A DNA stretch of 64,000 bases, taken from NCBI GenBank assembly GCA_044353505.1, contig JBILBU010000009.1, forward strand, positions 1-64,000, read 5' to 3'. How positions within the stretch are numbered: position 1 is the first letter of the stretch; each line of letters opens with the position of its first letter. Below, piece after piece: positions 26,330 through 35,793 of the stretch. The notes under the pieces are model-generated. The model was not told the origin of the DNA and ran no database searches. It saw only the letters and a list, made by a program, of their open reading frames with translations. Source of the stretch: Pollutibacter sp044353505. Its GTDB lineage: Bacteria; Bacteroidota; Bacteroidia; Chitinophagales; Chitinophagaceae. A program made the position numbers and the translations under genes.

Positions 26330-26560
26330 TTACAAGATTACTGAAACTCCAATGCGAGGCCTGCGCATATTTTTTCTAAATGGGCTGCCTACAATATGAT
26401 GTCTCATTTTATGGGCTTTAATCCTTGCAATCTTTCCTCTTTTGTGGTGATTACATGAATTTAAAGAACTGTTTATTTGTCCAGCGGTCGTGTGTGCATC
26501 TGCAGATGATATGCTCATGATCGAAGCAATTGCTAGCAGGAGTAGAAATCTTGTTTTCAT
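26330..26560 (-). CDS. Small secreted basic protein, hypothetical
   Basis: A 76-residue protein with a clear signal peptide (MKTRFLLLLAIASIMSISSADA, cleavage after Ala) and a short, very basic mature part (KRGKIARIKAHKMRHH). No family is recognised. It is convergent with the TsaC-like gene. The signal peptide argues that it is a real gene. Confidence 0.55.
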   Translation of the reverse strand: MKTRFLLLLAIASIMSISSADAHTTAGQINSSLNSCNHHKRGKIARIKAHKMRHHIVGSPFRKNMRRPRIGVSVIL

Positions 26561-26655
26561 GATGATTAGATTTGATTCTATAGTCTGACTATCCCTGAAG
26601 TAAAAGGTTTAAACTTTTTGAAAAAATATTATCGTTAAACTTCTCTAAGCATCTC

Positions 26656-27261
26656 TCAACCTTGCATTCCCTCGTCCCTGGCAGGATTCTTTAACTGAAA
26701 GCTATTTCTGTGGAGCTCACATCTTCCAAATTGCTCCATAGCTGTTCTATGGTCAAGTGTTCCATACCCTTTATTCTTTTGCCAGTTATATTCTGGAAAC
26801 CGGATCGCTTGTTCCAGCATGAAATCGTCTCGATAGGTTTTTGCCAATATGCTTGCCGCTGCAATTGATGCAAATTTGCCATCTCCCTGGATGATGGTTT
26901 GATGGGGGATGTTTTTGTAAGGCTTAAATCTGTTGCCATCTATAATAAGGAATGCCGGTTGTTGATTCAGTTGGCCAACGGCGAGGTGCATTGCCTTGAT
27001 GGAGGCATTGAGGATATTGATTTCATCGATTTCTTCTGCATCAATTTTTGCCACGGCCCAGCTGATGGCCGTCTTTTCAATCATTTCACGCAGTTGATAA
27101 CGAAGCTTTTCGCTAATTTTTTTGGAATCATTCAGCAATGGATCATAAAAGTTTTTGGGGAGAATGACCGCTGCAGCAAACACTGGACCAGCAAGACATC
27201 CCCTGCCTGCCTCATCGCAACCAGCCTCTGGCGAAAGTTTTTGATAAAATGGTTTGAGCAT
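26656..27261 (-). CDS. rnhB: Ribonuclease HII
   Basis: An enzyme of 201 residues that cleaves RNA in RNA-DNA hybrids and single ribonucleotides in DNA. The GCDEAGRGCLAGPV block near the N-terminus gives the catalytic Asp and Glu, and the third Asp is in FLIIDGNRF. Further conserved blocks are DSKKISEKLR and AAASILAKTYRD. ATG 27261 is used; a TTG three codons upstream is possible. It is divergent from the heme A synthase gene. Confidence 0.95.
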   Translation of the reverse strand: MLKPFYQKLSPEAGCDEAGRGCLAGPVFAAAVILPKNFYDPLLNDSKKISEKLRYQLREMIEKTAISWAVAKIDAEEIDEINILNASIKAMHLAVGQLNQQPAFLIIDGNRFKPYKNIPHQTIIQGDGKFASIAAASILAKTYRDDFMLEQAIRFPEYNWQKNKGYGTLDHRTAMEQFGRCELHRNSFQLKNPARDEGMQG

Positions 27262-27330
27262 CTGATGCAAAGTAGCAAGAAAAATTCATCAAAATATATT
27301 CAGCATCATAATGCACAATACCTTTGCCAC

Positions 27331-28371
27331 ATGGCAATACATGAAGCAAACAAAAAATCAAATGCGGTAGCCATATGGCTGCTCATTGGGGTGGGGATGA
27401 TTATCGTTCAGGTATTGCTTGGTGGGATAACGAGACTGACGGGGTCTGGACTTTCCATTACAGAATGGAAGCCCATTTTAGGCGCCATTCCTCCTTTGAA
27501 TGAGGCTGATTGGATCAAGGCATTTGATCAATACAAAACGATAGGGCAGTACAAGCATTTGAATTTTGAATTCACCTTATCCGATTTCAAGTTCATCTAT
27601 TTCTGGGAATGGTTTCATAGGGAATGGGCGCGACTTATTGCGGTTGTGTTCATGATTCCATTTATTTATTTTCTTGTGACTAAAAAATTCAAGAAGGAGA
27701 TGGTTAATCCACTGATCATTCTCTTTTTGCTTGGTATTGCACAAGGATTGATTGGATGGATTATGGTAAAGAGTGGACTCAACGCAGAAAACCTCTATGT
27801 TAATCATATCCGTCTTTCCATTCATTTTATGTCAGCACTCGGACTCCTTTGTTATACACTTTGGTTTGCGATGTTGCTGCTCGTGCCCAAGGATCAACAT
27901 GTGATTGATCCTTCTTTGAAAAAAATTACACTTTGGTTGTTGTTGCTCTTGCTAGTGCAACTTGTATTTGGCGCATTTATGGCTGGACTAAAGGCAGCAA
28001 AATTTGCGGCCACATGGCCCTCTATTAATGGAGAGTTTATTCCATCATCGCTTTCTAATGATACCTGGGTTAATTTTACTCATGATCCATTGGCGGTTCA
28101 TTTTGTTCACCGCAACCTAGGGTATCTGTTGGCGTTGTTCATTCTGTTTTGGTACTACAAAGCAAGGCAGTTGGAAGCTGGAAGATATTTTAATGCGTTG
28201 CGAGCCCTTCCCTTGCTATTGGTGTTGGTTCAGGTGGTACTGGGGATACTTACTGTACTATATGCAAACAACAGCACCGGACTGCTCTGGCTGGGTGTAG
28301 CCCACCAGTTTACAGGCATGATGCTGTTGCTGTCTTTTGTTGGAGTTACTTATTTGCTAAAGAGAAAATAA
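27331..28371 (+). CDS. ctaA: Heme A synthase (COX15/CtaA family)
   Basis: A 346-residue membrane enzyme that oxidises heme O to heme A for aa3-type cytochrome oxidases. About eight helices are visible. Conserved heme-ligand histidines appear in WFHREWAR, NHIRLSIHF, VHFVHRNLGY and AHQFTG. The GGITRLTGSGLSITEW start block is characteristic of the COX15 type. The start at 27331 is chosen because upstream in-frame sequence is antisense to rnhB. It implies an aerobic, heme-A-using respiratory chain. Confidence 0.93.
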   Translation: MAIHEANKKSNAVAIWLLIGVGMIIVQVLLGGITRLTGSGLSITEWKPILGAIPPLNEADWIKAFDQYKTIGQYKHLNFEFTLSDFKFIYFWEWFHREWARLIAVVFMIPFIYFLVTKKFKKEMVNPLIILFLLGIAQGLIGWIMVKSGLNAENLYVNHIRLSIHFMSALGLLCYTLWFAMLLLVPKDQHVIDPSLKKITLWLLLLLLVQLVFGAFMAGLKAAKFAATWPSINGEFIPSSLSNDTWVNFTHDPLAVHFVHRNLGYLLALFILFWYYKARQLEAGRYFNALRALPLLLVLVQVVLGILTVLYANNSTGLLWLGVAHQFTGMMLLLSFVGVTYLLKRK

Positions 28372-28374
28372 GCA

Positions 28375-28830
28375 CTATTTTTTCATACGTTTGAATACAT
28401 AGCGGGTGATGAAGATGCCTTCGCCATCTGCCTTTCCGGCATCACTTTCAACAGCACTGTTAACAAATGCAAGGTCCCAACCTTCTTCTGCCATTGCATT
28501 TAGTTTTGATGTAACAACTGCATCGTTGGCAACAATGTTTTGAAATCGGATACCAGCGATGTTGTAAAAATTCAAGAGTTTGGTTTCATCAAAGGCTTTT
28601 ACACGAATATCGCTTCGCTCTGATGTGTTTCTTGAATTGTCATCCTCGCTTCTTGTGCTGGTGAATTCTTTGTAGTCTCTGACTTCGTTGGAGGCGGTCA
28701 TTCTCGATCTTCCCAAGCCACTGCTGACAATAGATTCAACCGTTGTGATAATCCTGAATTCATATTTCTGTGCAAAGCTGATTGAAGATGCCAACAGGCA
28801 TACAAACAATAGGGTAAGTGTCTTTTTCAT
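28375..28830 (-). CDS. Hypothetical secreted protein
   Basis: A 151-residue protein with a signal peptide (MKKTLTLLFVCLLASSISFAQ). The mature part has a beta-rich start (KYEFRIITTVESIV) and a GWDLAFVN segment near the end. I do not recognise the family. It ends four bases from the convergent heme A synthase stop. Alone in transcription, probably periplasmic. Confidence 0.7.
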   Translation of the reverse strand: MKKTLTLLFVCLLASSISFAQKYEFRIITTVESIVSSGLGRSRMTASNEVRDYKEFTSTRSEDDNSRNTSERSDIRVKAFDETKLLNFYNIAGIRFQNIVANDAVVTSKLNAMAEEGWDLAFVNSAVESDAGKADGEGIFITRYVFKRMKK

Positions 28831-28912
28831 TTTTATAGTTTTAGTTATTGTAAGCTAAGAAAGATTTTGCTTAGATATCGTTGGTTTGTTGAAATAAATA
28901 TTATCGGCTTAT

Positions 28913-29527
28913 TTACAGTGCATTAAAGTTGATCTCGTATCCCAGCAGTTCTTTCAATTGTGAGGTGGTAACTCGTTGAACGGCTTGCGATTGATCGTTG
29001 TTAAATAGCAATGCATGTAAGATCAATTTTGTTCTGGTGTTGTATACGATTTTCCAGCAATATTCAGGAACAGCAACGCTCTTGCCAATTGTTTGATTTC
29101 CGTAAATAGCCCCCGCATAAATTTTCAGGATATCTTTCTGGCTTTGTTTCCGGATGGCGAACTCCCAACTCTTCCATGAACCTCTGTTAAGTTTTGGATG
29201 TTGTGGGATGCAGTTATAAAAAGAGAAGGTGCATCTTTCTTTTTCGCAATCAAATGCAAAATCTTCGGCATTAACGAGATGCCCTTTGTCGTATCCACTC
29301 TTTGCATAATCGCTGCCAGACGCGGTTTTATATTCTTTCTTAAAATTCATTCGCTCGCGCGAACAGTCTCCACCACCCTGATAGAGGTAGTAAACGACGT
29401 ATAATGGTGCCTTTAGTTGGTAAGAGAAGTATGAAGTGTAAACGTCTTTCTTAACAACCGTGTCTATCTTCTGAGCGAAGGAGCAGTAATGAGTAAATAA
29501 GAGAAGAAGCAGGATGGTTGTTCTCAT
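28913..29527 (-). CDS. Secreted DNA/RNA non-specific endonuclease (NUC1/EndoG type)
   Basis: About 204 residues with a signal peptide ending in CSFAQ. The catalytic motif is YDKGHLVNAEDF, a DRGH-type motif with Lys for Arg, in which His is the general base. The metal-ligand Asn lies in the PQHPKLNRGSW helix. These beta-beta-alpha metal enzymes degrade DNA and RNA without sequence preference, here probably in the periplasm or outside for nutrient use. The start could be four codons upstream at 29539, overlapping the fabH stop; the ATG at 29527 gives a better signal peptide. Confidence 0.85.
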   Translation of the reverse strand: MRTTILLLLLFTHYCSFAQKIDTVVKKDVYTSYFSYQLKAPLYVVYYLYQGGGDCSRERMNFKKEYKTASGSDYAKSGYDKGHLVNAEDFAFDCEKERCTFSFYNCIPQHPKLNRGSWKSWEFAIRKQSQKDILKIYAGAIYGNQTIGKSVAVPEYCWKIVYNTRTKLILHALLFNNDQSQAVQRVTTSQLKELLGYEINFNAL

Positions 29528-29532
29528 TGTTC

Positions 29533-30582
29533 CTACCATTTCAAAAGTGCGCTTGCCCAGGTAAAGCCACTTCCAAAAGCAGCAAGGCAGACCAGATCGC
29601 CATCTTTAATCAATCCCTTTTCCCATGCTTCGCATAAGGCGATGGGCACGGAAGCTGCTGTTGTATTTCCGTATTGTTGGATGTTATTGTATACCTGATC
29701 GTCGCGCAACTTCAGTGTATGTTGCACATATTGTGCTATTCGGAGATTGGCCTGATGCGGGATGAGCATATTGATATCCTGCGGAGTCATGTTGTTCTTA
29801 GTTAGCGCTTCCATGATTACTTCGGGGAATTTCACCACAGCCTTTTTAAATACTGCAGGTCCATCCATGGTAGGGTAGATCTGGCCATCATCTATCATCG
29901 CATGGCTGAAAAACATTTGTCCAATTTCTGCTTCATCGAAGCTTGCATATTTTTCTTCCTTCCAGTGGTTGGCATGGGTGCCAGGATTGTACATCGCCAG
30001 AATCTCAGCACTCTCTCCATCGCTATGCAAGTGAGTACTTAGTATGCCTTGATTTTCTTTTTCTGTAGGTTGAAGGATGACTGCTCCTGCACCATCACCA
30101 AATATCACGCTTACATTTCTACCCCTGGTGGTAAAGTCAAGTCCGAACGAATGCTTCTCACTTCCAATCACCAATATGTTTTTATACATGCCAGAGCGAA
30201 TGAATTGATCGCCTACACTGAGGGCATATACAAATCCGCTGCATTGGTTTCTAATGTCAAGCGCACCGATCTCTTTCATTTTCATGGCACGTTGCACCAA
30301 TACGCCACACCCCGGGAAGTAATAATCAGGACTTAGGGTTGCAAAAATGATGAAGTCGACATCCTGCGCCGTTATTCCTGCCCGCTCAATGGCAATTTTT
30401 GCTGCCTCAACCGCCATGGTAGTGGTAGTCTCTCCTTTTCTATCTGCATACCGCCTCTCCTGTATTCCGGTTCGTTCCTGAATCCACTCATCACTGGTTT
30501 CCATGTACTGCAATAAGTCGTTGTTGGTTACTACATTGCTAGGAAGGTATTTGCCGATACCGGCGATTTTTGAGTGGGGCAT
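29533..30582 (-). CDS. fabH: 3-oxoacyl-[acyl-carrier-protein] synthase III (FabH)
   Basis: A 349-residue condensing enzyme that starts fatty acid synthesis by joining an acyl-CoA with malonyl-ACP. The catalytic triad is visible: Cys114 (RNQCSGF), His in IPHQAN, and Asn in YGNTTAAS. The length is slightly more than the usual 320, as is common in Bacteroidota. A secreted nuclease gene follows immediately. Some genomes of this group hold several FabH-like proteins, so a role in a specialised pathway is possible. Confidence 0.93.
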   Translation of the reverse strand: MPHSKIAGIGKYLPSNVVTNNDLLQYMETSDEWIQERTGIQERRYADRKGETTTTMAVEAAKIAIERAGITAQDVDFIIFATLSPDYYFPGCGVLVQRAMKMKEIGALDIRNQCSGFVYALSVGDQFIRSGMYKNILVIGSEKHSFGLDFTTRGRNVSVIFGDGAGAVILQPTEKENQGILSTHLHSDGESAEILAMYNPGTHANHWKEEKYASFDEAEIGQMFFSHAMIDDGQIYPTMDGPAVFKKAVVKFPEVIMEALTKNNMTPQDINMLIPHQANLRIAQYVQHTLKLRDDQVYNNIQQYGNTTAASVPIALCEAWEKGLIKDGDLVCLAAFGSGFTWASALLKW

Positions 30583-30719
30583 GATGGTAGTGGTTAAGGT
30601 GTATGTTTTGGTTTACTGGCTAAAAAAGTTGTGTATTGCTTTCAAAAGATACAACAAAAGAGCACCCTTTAAGTTTTCAAATTTCAGCCTATTCCCCTAA
30701 GCAATAACTGATATTTAAC

Positions 30720-30749
30720 TTGCCACCCCGCCGAAAAGCCGTAACTTTG
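30720..30749 (+). promoter_or_regulatory. Consensus Bacteroidota promoter of typA
   Basis: TTG at 30720-30722, 19 bases of spacer, and TAACTTTG at 30742-30749 match the Bacteroidota housekeeping promoter exactly. The ATG follows 12 bases later, so the leader would be very short. It also shows that the in-frame TTG at 30720 is not the start codon. Confidence 0.75.
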
Positions 30750-30761
30750 CGCATCCAAAAT

Positions 30762-32579
30762 ATGAATATGAATATTAGAAACATTGCGATTATTGCTCAC
30801 GTTGACCATGGAAAGACCACATTGGTGGATAAAATATTACATACCGCGAAGGTTTTTCGTGATAATGAGGATACTGGCGACTTAATCATGGATAGCAACG
30901 ACCTCGAAAAAGAAAGAGGGATCACTATTTTCAGTAAAAACGCATCGGTTACGTATAATGGCGTGAAAATCAATGTGATAGATACCCCAGGTCACTCAGA
31001 TTTTGGTGGAGAGGTTGAGCGTGTACTTAAAATGGCAGACAGTGTGGTTCTGTTGGTGGATGCATTTGAGGGACCAATGCCACAAACCCGTTTTGTACTT
31101 CAGAAAGCCCTTCAGCTCAATTTGAAGCCTATTGTTGTTATAAATAAGGTGGATAAGCCAAACTGCCGTCCGGATGAGGTGCATGATGCAATTTTTGAAT
31201 TGTTTTTCAACCTCGACGCTACCGAAGAGCAGCTTAATTTCCCTACATTCTACGGATCTGGGAAAAATGGTTGGTTTAACGACAGCTTGACTCCTACCGA
31301 TAATATATTGCCTCTAATGGATGGCATCCTTAAATATGTTCCAGAGCCCAAAATTGCAGAAGGAAATCTTCAAATGCAGATTACTTCCCTTGATTATTCA
31401 TCTTTCTTAGGACGAATTGCGATCGGTAAGATTGCAAGAGGTAACATTAAAGAGAATCAGCCTTTCTCATTGATGCAGGCCGATGGAACCATCAAAAAGC
31501 AACGTGTGAAAGAGCTTTACGTATTCGAAGGAATGGGTAAAAGAAGGGTAACCGAAGTGTTGGCAGGCGACCTTTGCGCTGTTGTAGGGGTAGATGGCTT
31601 TAACATCGGGGATACGATTGCTGATTTTGAGAATCCTGAAGCATTGCCGGTTATTCATGTTGATGAGCCTACAATGAGTATGATTTTTAGCATCAACAAC
31701 TCTCCGTTCTTTGGTAGAGATGGAAAATTTGTAACGAGCAGGCATCTTCGTGATCGCCTGATGAAAGAGACTGAAAAGAACTTAGCCCTTAGGGTAGAAG
31801 ATACAGACAGTGCGGATAGCTTTCAGGTTTTTGGAAGAGGAATTCTTCACTTGGGTGTATTGATTGAAACCATGAGAAGAGAGGGATATGAGCTAACAGT
31901 TGGACAACCACAGGTGCTTGTAAAGCATATTGATGGTAAAAAGTCTGAGCCATACGAAACCCTTGTTGTTGATGTTCCAGAAGAGTTTGCATCAAAAGCA
32001 ATTGATTTGGTGAGCAGAAGAAAAGGCGAAATGACTGTGATGGAAACCAAAGGAGATATGCAACATATCGAATTTGATATTCCGAGTCGTGGCTTAATCG
32101 GACTCAGAACCACCATGCTCACTTCTACTGCAGGAGAAGCGGTAATGGCGCACCGTTTTACAGAATACAAGGGATGGAAAGGCCCTATCCCAGGAAGAAA
32201 CAATGGTGTTTTGCTTGCCAAAGAAGGCGGAAATACCACAGCATATTCACTTGATAAATTACAAGATCGTGGGTTCTTCTTTATCGATCCAGGAGAAGAG
32301 GTGTACAAGGGAATGGTGATTGGAGAAAACAACAAACCAGGAGATCTTGTGGTGAATCCAAATGAAGGCAAGAAGCTAACGAATATGCGCTCAAGCGGAA
32401 CGGATGGTGCCGCAAGCATTGCCCCAAAGAAACAAATGACGCTCGAAGAGTGTATGGAGTATATCCAACAGGATGAGTGCATTGAGGTAACACCAAACTT
32501 CGTCCGTATGAGAAAGTTGATTCTTGACGAAAATGAAAGAACTCGTCTTTCCAAACAAAATAGGTCTGAGGCTGTTTAA
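30762..32579 (+). CDS. typA: Translational GTPase TypA/BipA
   Basis: A ribosome-associated GTPase of 605 residues involved in ribosome assembly and stress or cold adaptation. G1 is AHVDHGKTT, then a RGITIFSK switch I, G3 DTPGHSDFGGE, G4 NKVDKP; beta-barrel, alpha/beta and the BipA-specific C-terminal domain (RTTMLTSTAGEAVM, then PGRNNGVLLAKE) follow. Start ATG 30762 is fixed by the promoter just upstream. It is followed by a small membrane protein gene five bases later. Confidence 0.96.
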   Translation: MNMNIRNIAIIAHVDHGKTTLVDKILHTAKVFRDNEDTGDLIMDSNDLEKERGITIFSKNASVTYNGVKINVIDTPGHSDFGGEVERVLKMADSVVLLVDAFEGPMPQTRFVLQKALQLNLKPIVVINKVDKPNCRPDEVHDAIFELFFNLDATEEQLNFPTFYGSGKNGWFNDSLTPTDNILPLMDGILKYVPEPKIAEGNLQMQITSLDYSSFLGRIAIGKIARGNIKENQPFSLMQADGTIKKQRVKELYVFEGMGKRRVTEVLAGDLCAVVGVDGFNIGDTIADFENPEALPVIHVDEPTMSMIFSINNSPFFGRDGKFVTSRHLRDRLMKETEKNLALRVEDTDSADSFQVFGRGILHLGVLIETMRREGYELTVGQPQVLVKHIDGKKSEPYETLVVDVPEEFASKAIDLVSRRKGEMTVMETKGDMQHIEFDIPSRGLIGLRTTMLTSTAGEAVMAHRFTEYKGWKGPIPGRNNGVLLAKEGGNTTAYSLDKLQDRGFFFIDPGEEVYKGMVIGENNKPGDLVVNPNEGKKLTNMRSSGTDGAASIAPKKQMTLEECMEYIQQDECIEVTPNFVRMRKLILDENERTRLSKQNRSEAV

Positions 32580-32584
32580 TTCTT

Positions 32585-32818
32585 ATGAAAGGGTTCACGG
32601 TTATCTTGTTGGGTATGTTGCTTTTGCTTGTGTTTGCGCATGACGCAAATGCACAATGCTCGATTTGTACCAAAACTGCCCAGCAGCTTGGCCATAAACC
32701 CGCACAAGGGATGAACAGCGGAATTATCTACCTAATGATTGCCCCTTTGGCGATCATTGGCGTGGTAGCCTTTCGCTGGTGGAAAAGCGGAGGGTTGAAT
32801 TCGAGCGACTCAGAATAA
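32585..32818 (+). CDS. Small exported membrane protein with CxxC, conserved hypothetical
   Basis: A 77-residue protein. An N-terminal signal or anchor ends near DANAQ, then comes CSICTKTAQQLG with a CxxC pair, then a membrane helix (GIIYLMIAPLAIIGVVAF) and a short tail starting RWWK. I recall similar small proteins in related genomes but no assigned function. The CxxC would face the periplasm. Five bases separate it from typA. Confidence 0.75.
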   Translation: MKGFTVILLGMLLLLVFAHDANAQCSICTKTAQQLGHKPAQGMNSGIIYLMIAPLAIIGVVAFRWWKSGGLNSSDSE

Positions 32819-32915
32819 AGAAGACCGACATATCAATGCTTATAAAATTGCTTATAACATCTTAACCTCACGCAGAGCAGATGGAAATCAGGACTCCAAT
32901 AAAATAGTGTACGCT

Positions 32916-33713
32916 ATGAAAAGATCCCAGTACTTATTCCTCGTTCTTGTCTTTTCATTTTTTATGTACAATGCTTGTACTGTAAACAACGTAACCATCA
33001 AAGACGAGATTGGGGAAGTGTTTGCTACCAACAATGTTACGGGAACATTTGGAATGTTTGATAACAGCAGAGGAGGATTCACTATTTATGATTTAGATCG
33101 TTTCAAGAAAGGGTATCCGCCTGGACAAACCTTTAATATCATCACAGCACTTATCGGATTGCATGTTGGAAGGGTGTCTGAGGACAGCTCAATAATAACC
33201 GTTACCGATACGTCTTCAGTTCCTCCGATGAGTGTATACGATGCATTTCATCAATCATCTTCAGATCATGTTCGTGCATTGGCAAAAATGATTGGAATGG
33301 ATACTATTAAATATTGGGTTGATAGTGTCAAGTATGGCAATAAAAAAATCGAGAAGGCCAACGCTGCCTATTGGCAAAACGATAGCCTCTCCATATCTGC
33401 TGATGAACAACTCGGACTAATCAAGCGCTTGTATTTTAGGCAACATCCATTCATGGCCAGTGTGCAGGAAAGCGTAAAGAAAATGATAATCGTTGAAAAT
33501 AATGCAGGGTATCAGTTGGCTTATCAACTCGGTGTTGTGCAACAGCATGGTAAGCAACTTGGATGGGTTGTTGGATGGATGGAAGAAAATAGGCATGTTT
33601 ATCCCTTTGTGATGAATTTTGATGCAGAAGCTGGTGTTGACACCAAAGAAGTTGGGGTGAAGTTGGCAAAGGAAATTCTCTTATCTGTAGGATTTTTTAA
33701 GGGGAGGATGTAG
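32916..33713 (+). CDS. Class D beta-lactamase-like lipoprotein, catalytically degenerate
   Basis: A 265-residue lipoprotein (lipobox FMYNAC, Cys21). The fold is that of OXA-type serine beta-lactamases: YPPGQTFNIITALIGL aligns with the YPPASTFKI active-site helix, followed by QSSSDHVRALAKMIG (SxV region), KYGN (YGN motif), the LSISADEQL and LYFRQHPF blocks, and GWVVGWMEE. The catalytic Ser is replaced by Gln71, the carbamylated Lys by Asn74 and the KTG motif by QLG. It therefore should not hydrolyse beta-lactams. A binding or signalling role is possible. The remaining fold residues are well kept, so it is not a decaying pseudogene. Confidence 0.8.
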   Translation: MKRSQYLFLVLVFSFFMYNACTVNNVTIKDEIGEVFATNNVTGTFGMFDNSRGGFTIYDLDRFKKGYPPGQTFNIITALIGLHVGRVSEDSSIITVTDTSSVPPMSVYDAFHQSSSDHVRALAKMIGMDTIKYWVDSVKYGNKKIEKANAAYWQNDSLSISADEQLGLIKRLYFRQHPFMASVQESVKKMIIVENNAGYQLAYQLGVVQQHGKQLGWVVGWMEENRHVYPFVMNFDAEAGVDTKEVGVKLAKEILLSVGFFKGRM

Positions 33714-33761
33714 CAATAGCCCCCCGCAAGAAGTAAAAACAAATTTCAGTAAATTAGATGA

Positions 33762-35762
33762 ATGGCTGCTAACTCAAATCTCACATCCTATCAGCGACTT
33801 AAGACGCTGGAAGTTAAGATTGGCGACTTGCTCCTTGGCAATGGTCATCCAATCAGGGTTCAAACAATGACCACAACAGATACAATGAATACCATTGCTA
33901 CTGTTGAACAGACGATTCGTTGCATAGAAGCAGGAGCGGAAATGGTGAGGATAACTGCACCATCAAAAAATGAAGCCAATAATCTTCTTGAGATAAAAAA
34001 TGAATTGCGTAAACGCGGCTACACTGTTCCTTTGGTAGCCGATATTCACTTTACGCCCAACGCTGCAGAAATTGCTGCGCGCCTCATTGAAAAAGTTCGT
34101 GTGAATCCTGGCAATTATGCCGATAGGAAAAAATTTGAATTTATTGAGTATACTGATGCTGCATATGTAGAGGAAATCGACCGCATACGTGAACGATTTA
34201 CCCCATTGGTAAAAATTTGTAAGGAATACGGAACAGCCATGCGCATTGGAACCAACCATGGTTCATTGAGCGACCGCATCATGAGTCGTTATGGTGATAG
34301 CGCCATGGGAATGGTGGAAAGTGCAATGGAATTTCTTCGCATCGCGCGTGACGAGTCTTATCACAACATTGTGCTCAGCATGAAGTCGAGCAATCCCCTT
34401 GTGATGGTGCAGGCGTATAGGCTCCTTGTGCAAACCATGAACAATGAATTTGGGGTATGTTACCCTCTGCATCTTGGGGTAACTGAAGCAGGTGATGGGG
34501 AAGATGGAAGGATTAAATCTGCGATTGGTATCGGCACATTATTAGAAGATGGTATTGGAGATACCATCAGGGTATCACTTACAGAAGATCCGGAATTTGA
34601 AATTCCGGTATGCAAGGATATTGTTGCAAGATATAATCGTCGCGATGCAAGCATTCTTCTTCCTGAGATTATCAAACTGCCCTATTCGCCATTTGAATAT
34701 ACACGAAGAGCATCCAGTTCGGTAGAGAATATTGGAGGTAAGCAAGTGCCGGTTGTATTATCGGATATGAGCAATGTTAAAGAGATCAAGCCTGAGCAAC
34801 TCCAGAGTATAGGTTATCAGTATGATGAGGCAACCGACAAGTGGAGCATTGGTGATGCCGCAGCAGACTATATTTATACTGGCGAAAAGGCGATCTCGTT
34901 TCCACTGCCGGGCACATTGAGAAATATTGTGGATGCACCTTTTTGGGAGGAGAGTGAATCTTGTTTCCCACTTTTTCTATTGAAGGATTTTGTTACGGCT
35001 TCCAAGAAAAGCAATCGAATCAATTTCGTTGCTGTTGATTGTTATGATGAGCTCGCATCAGCAGGAGGTTCTAATCCATATTCAAGAGAACGATTGTTAG
35101 AAGCAGCAAAAGACAAGACTGTTGTATTTTGCCTCAGCAGCATGAACGGCAATTCGATGCAGGCAGTCCGGAGGATGTTCGTTGAATTTGCAGAGCTAGG
35201 TATTCAACATCCAGTTATTCTCTCCACCACAAGCGATATGCAAACACCTGATGAACACCTGATTCACTTTGCTACTGAAACAGGGGCATTGTTGTTGGAC
35301 GGCATGGGAGATGGTATTTCTTTGGATTATCGGGGAGAAAACACAGTAGAAAATCCACAAGTGAAGGGAAGGACCTATCTCACAGTGAAAGACATCTATC
35401 AGTTCACAAACAATACTGCCTTTAGTATTTTACAAGCTACAAGAACGCGTATATCCAAAACGGAATACATTAGCTGTCCGAGTTGCGGACGAACACTATT
35501 TGATTTACAGGAAACAACTGCAAAGATTCGTTCAGTAACAAATCATTTAAAGGGTATTAAGATTGCCATCATGGGATGCATAGTAAATGGACCAGGGGAA
35601 ATGGCCGATGCTGATTTTGGATATGTAGGAAGCGGTCCAGGTAAGATTACACTTTACAGAGGAAAGGAAGTGGTGAAAAAAAGTGTAGATAGTGAAGTTG
35701 CTGTTGATGAGCTTATTGAGTTGCTCAAAGAGAGCGGAGCTTGGTTAGAGCCCAATTCATAA
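33762..35762 (+). CDS. ispG: 4-hydroxy-3-methylbut-2-en-1-yl diphosphate synthase (long form)
   Basis: A 666-residue IspG/GcpE, the penultimate enzyme of the MEP isoprenoid pathway. The TIM barrel (PIRVQTMTTTDT onward, VNPGNYAD) is separated from the iron-sulfur domain by a central insertion of about 270 residues, as in plants, Chlamydia and Bacteroidota. Cluster ligands are Cys572, Cys575 (CPSCG) and Cys606 (GCIVNGPGE), with Glu613. The gene stands between the beta-lactamase-like gene and a glycosyltransferase, 32 bases ahead of the latter. Confidence 0.96.
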   Translation: MAANSNLTSYQRLKTLEVKIGDLLLGNGHPIRVQTMTTTDTMNTIATVEQTIRCIEAGAEMVRITAPSKNEANNLLEIKNELRKRGYTVPLVADIHFTPNAAEIAARLIEKVRVNPGNYADRKKFEFIEYTDAAYVEEIDRIRERFTPLVKICKEYGTAMRIGTNHGSLSDRIMSRYGDSAMGMVESAMEFLRIARDESYHNIVLSMKSSNPLVMVQAYRLLVQTMNNEFGVCYPLHLGVTEAGDGEDGRIKSAIGIGTLLEDGIGDTIRVSLTEDPEFEIPVCKDIVARYNRRDASILLPEIIKLPYSPFEYTRRASSSVENIGGKQVPVVLSDMSNVKEIKPEQLQSIGYQYDEATDKWSIGDAAADYIYTGEKAISFPLPGTLRNIVDAPFWEESESCFPLFLLKDFVTASKKSNRINFVAVDCYDELASAGGSNPYSRERLLEAAKDKTVVFCLSSMNGNSMQAVRRMFVEFAELGIQHPVILSTTSDMQTPDEHLIHFATETGALLLDGMGDGISLDYRGENTVENPQVKGRTYLTVKDIYQFTNNTAFSILQATRTRISKTEYISCPSCGRTLFDLQETTAKIRSVTNHLKGIKIAIMGCIVNGPGEMADADFGYVGSGPGKITLYRGKEVVKKSVDSEVAVDELIELLKESGAWLEPNS

Positions 35763-35793
35763 AACCCCTTCTTGTCCAGCGGACAATTCAACG

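Noticed and set aside
26899..27330. N-terminal extension of the heme A synthase reading frame
   Set aside because: This stretch is antisense to rnhB and lacks any similarity to COX15; the conserved protein starts at 27331.
31847..32554. 235-residue frame on the minus strand inside typA
   Set aside because: It lies fully inside a conserved, well-identified gene and shows no domain; a shadow frame.
32916..33713. Beta-lactam resistance gene
   Set aside because: Active-site Ser and Lys and the KTG Lys are all replaced, so hydrolysis is not expected.
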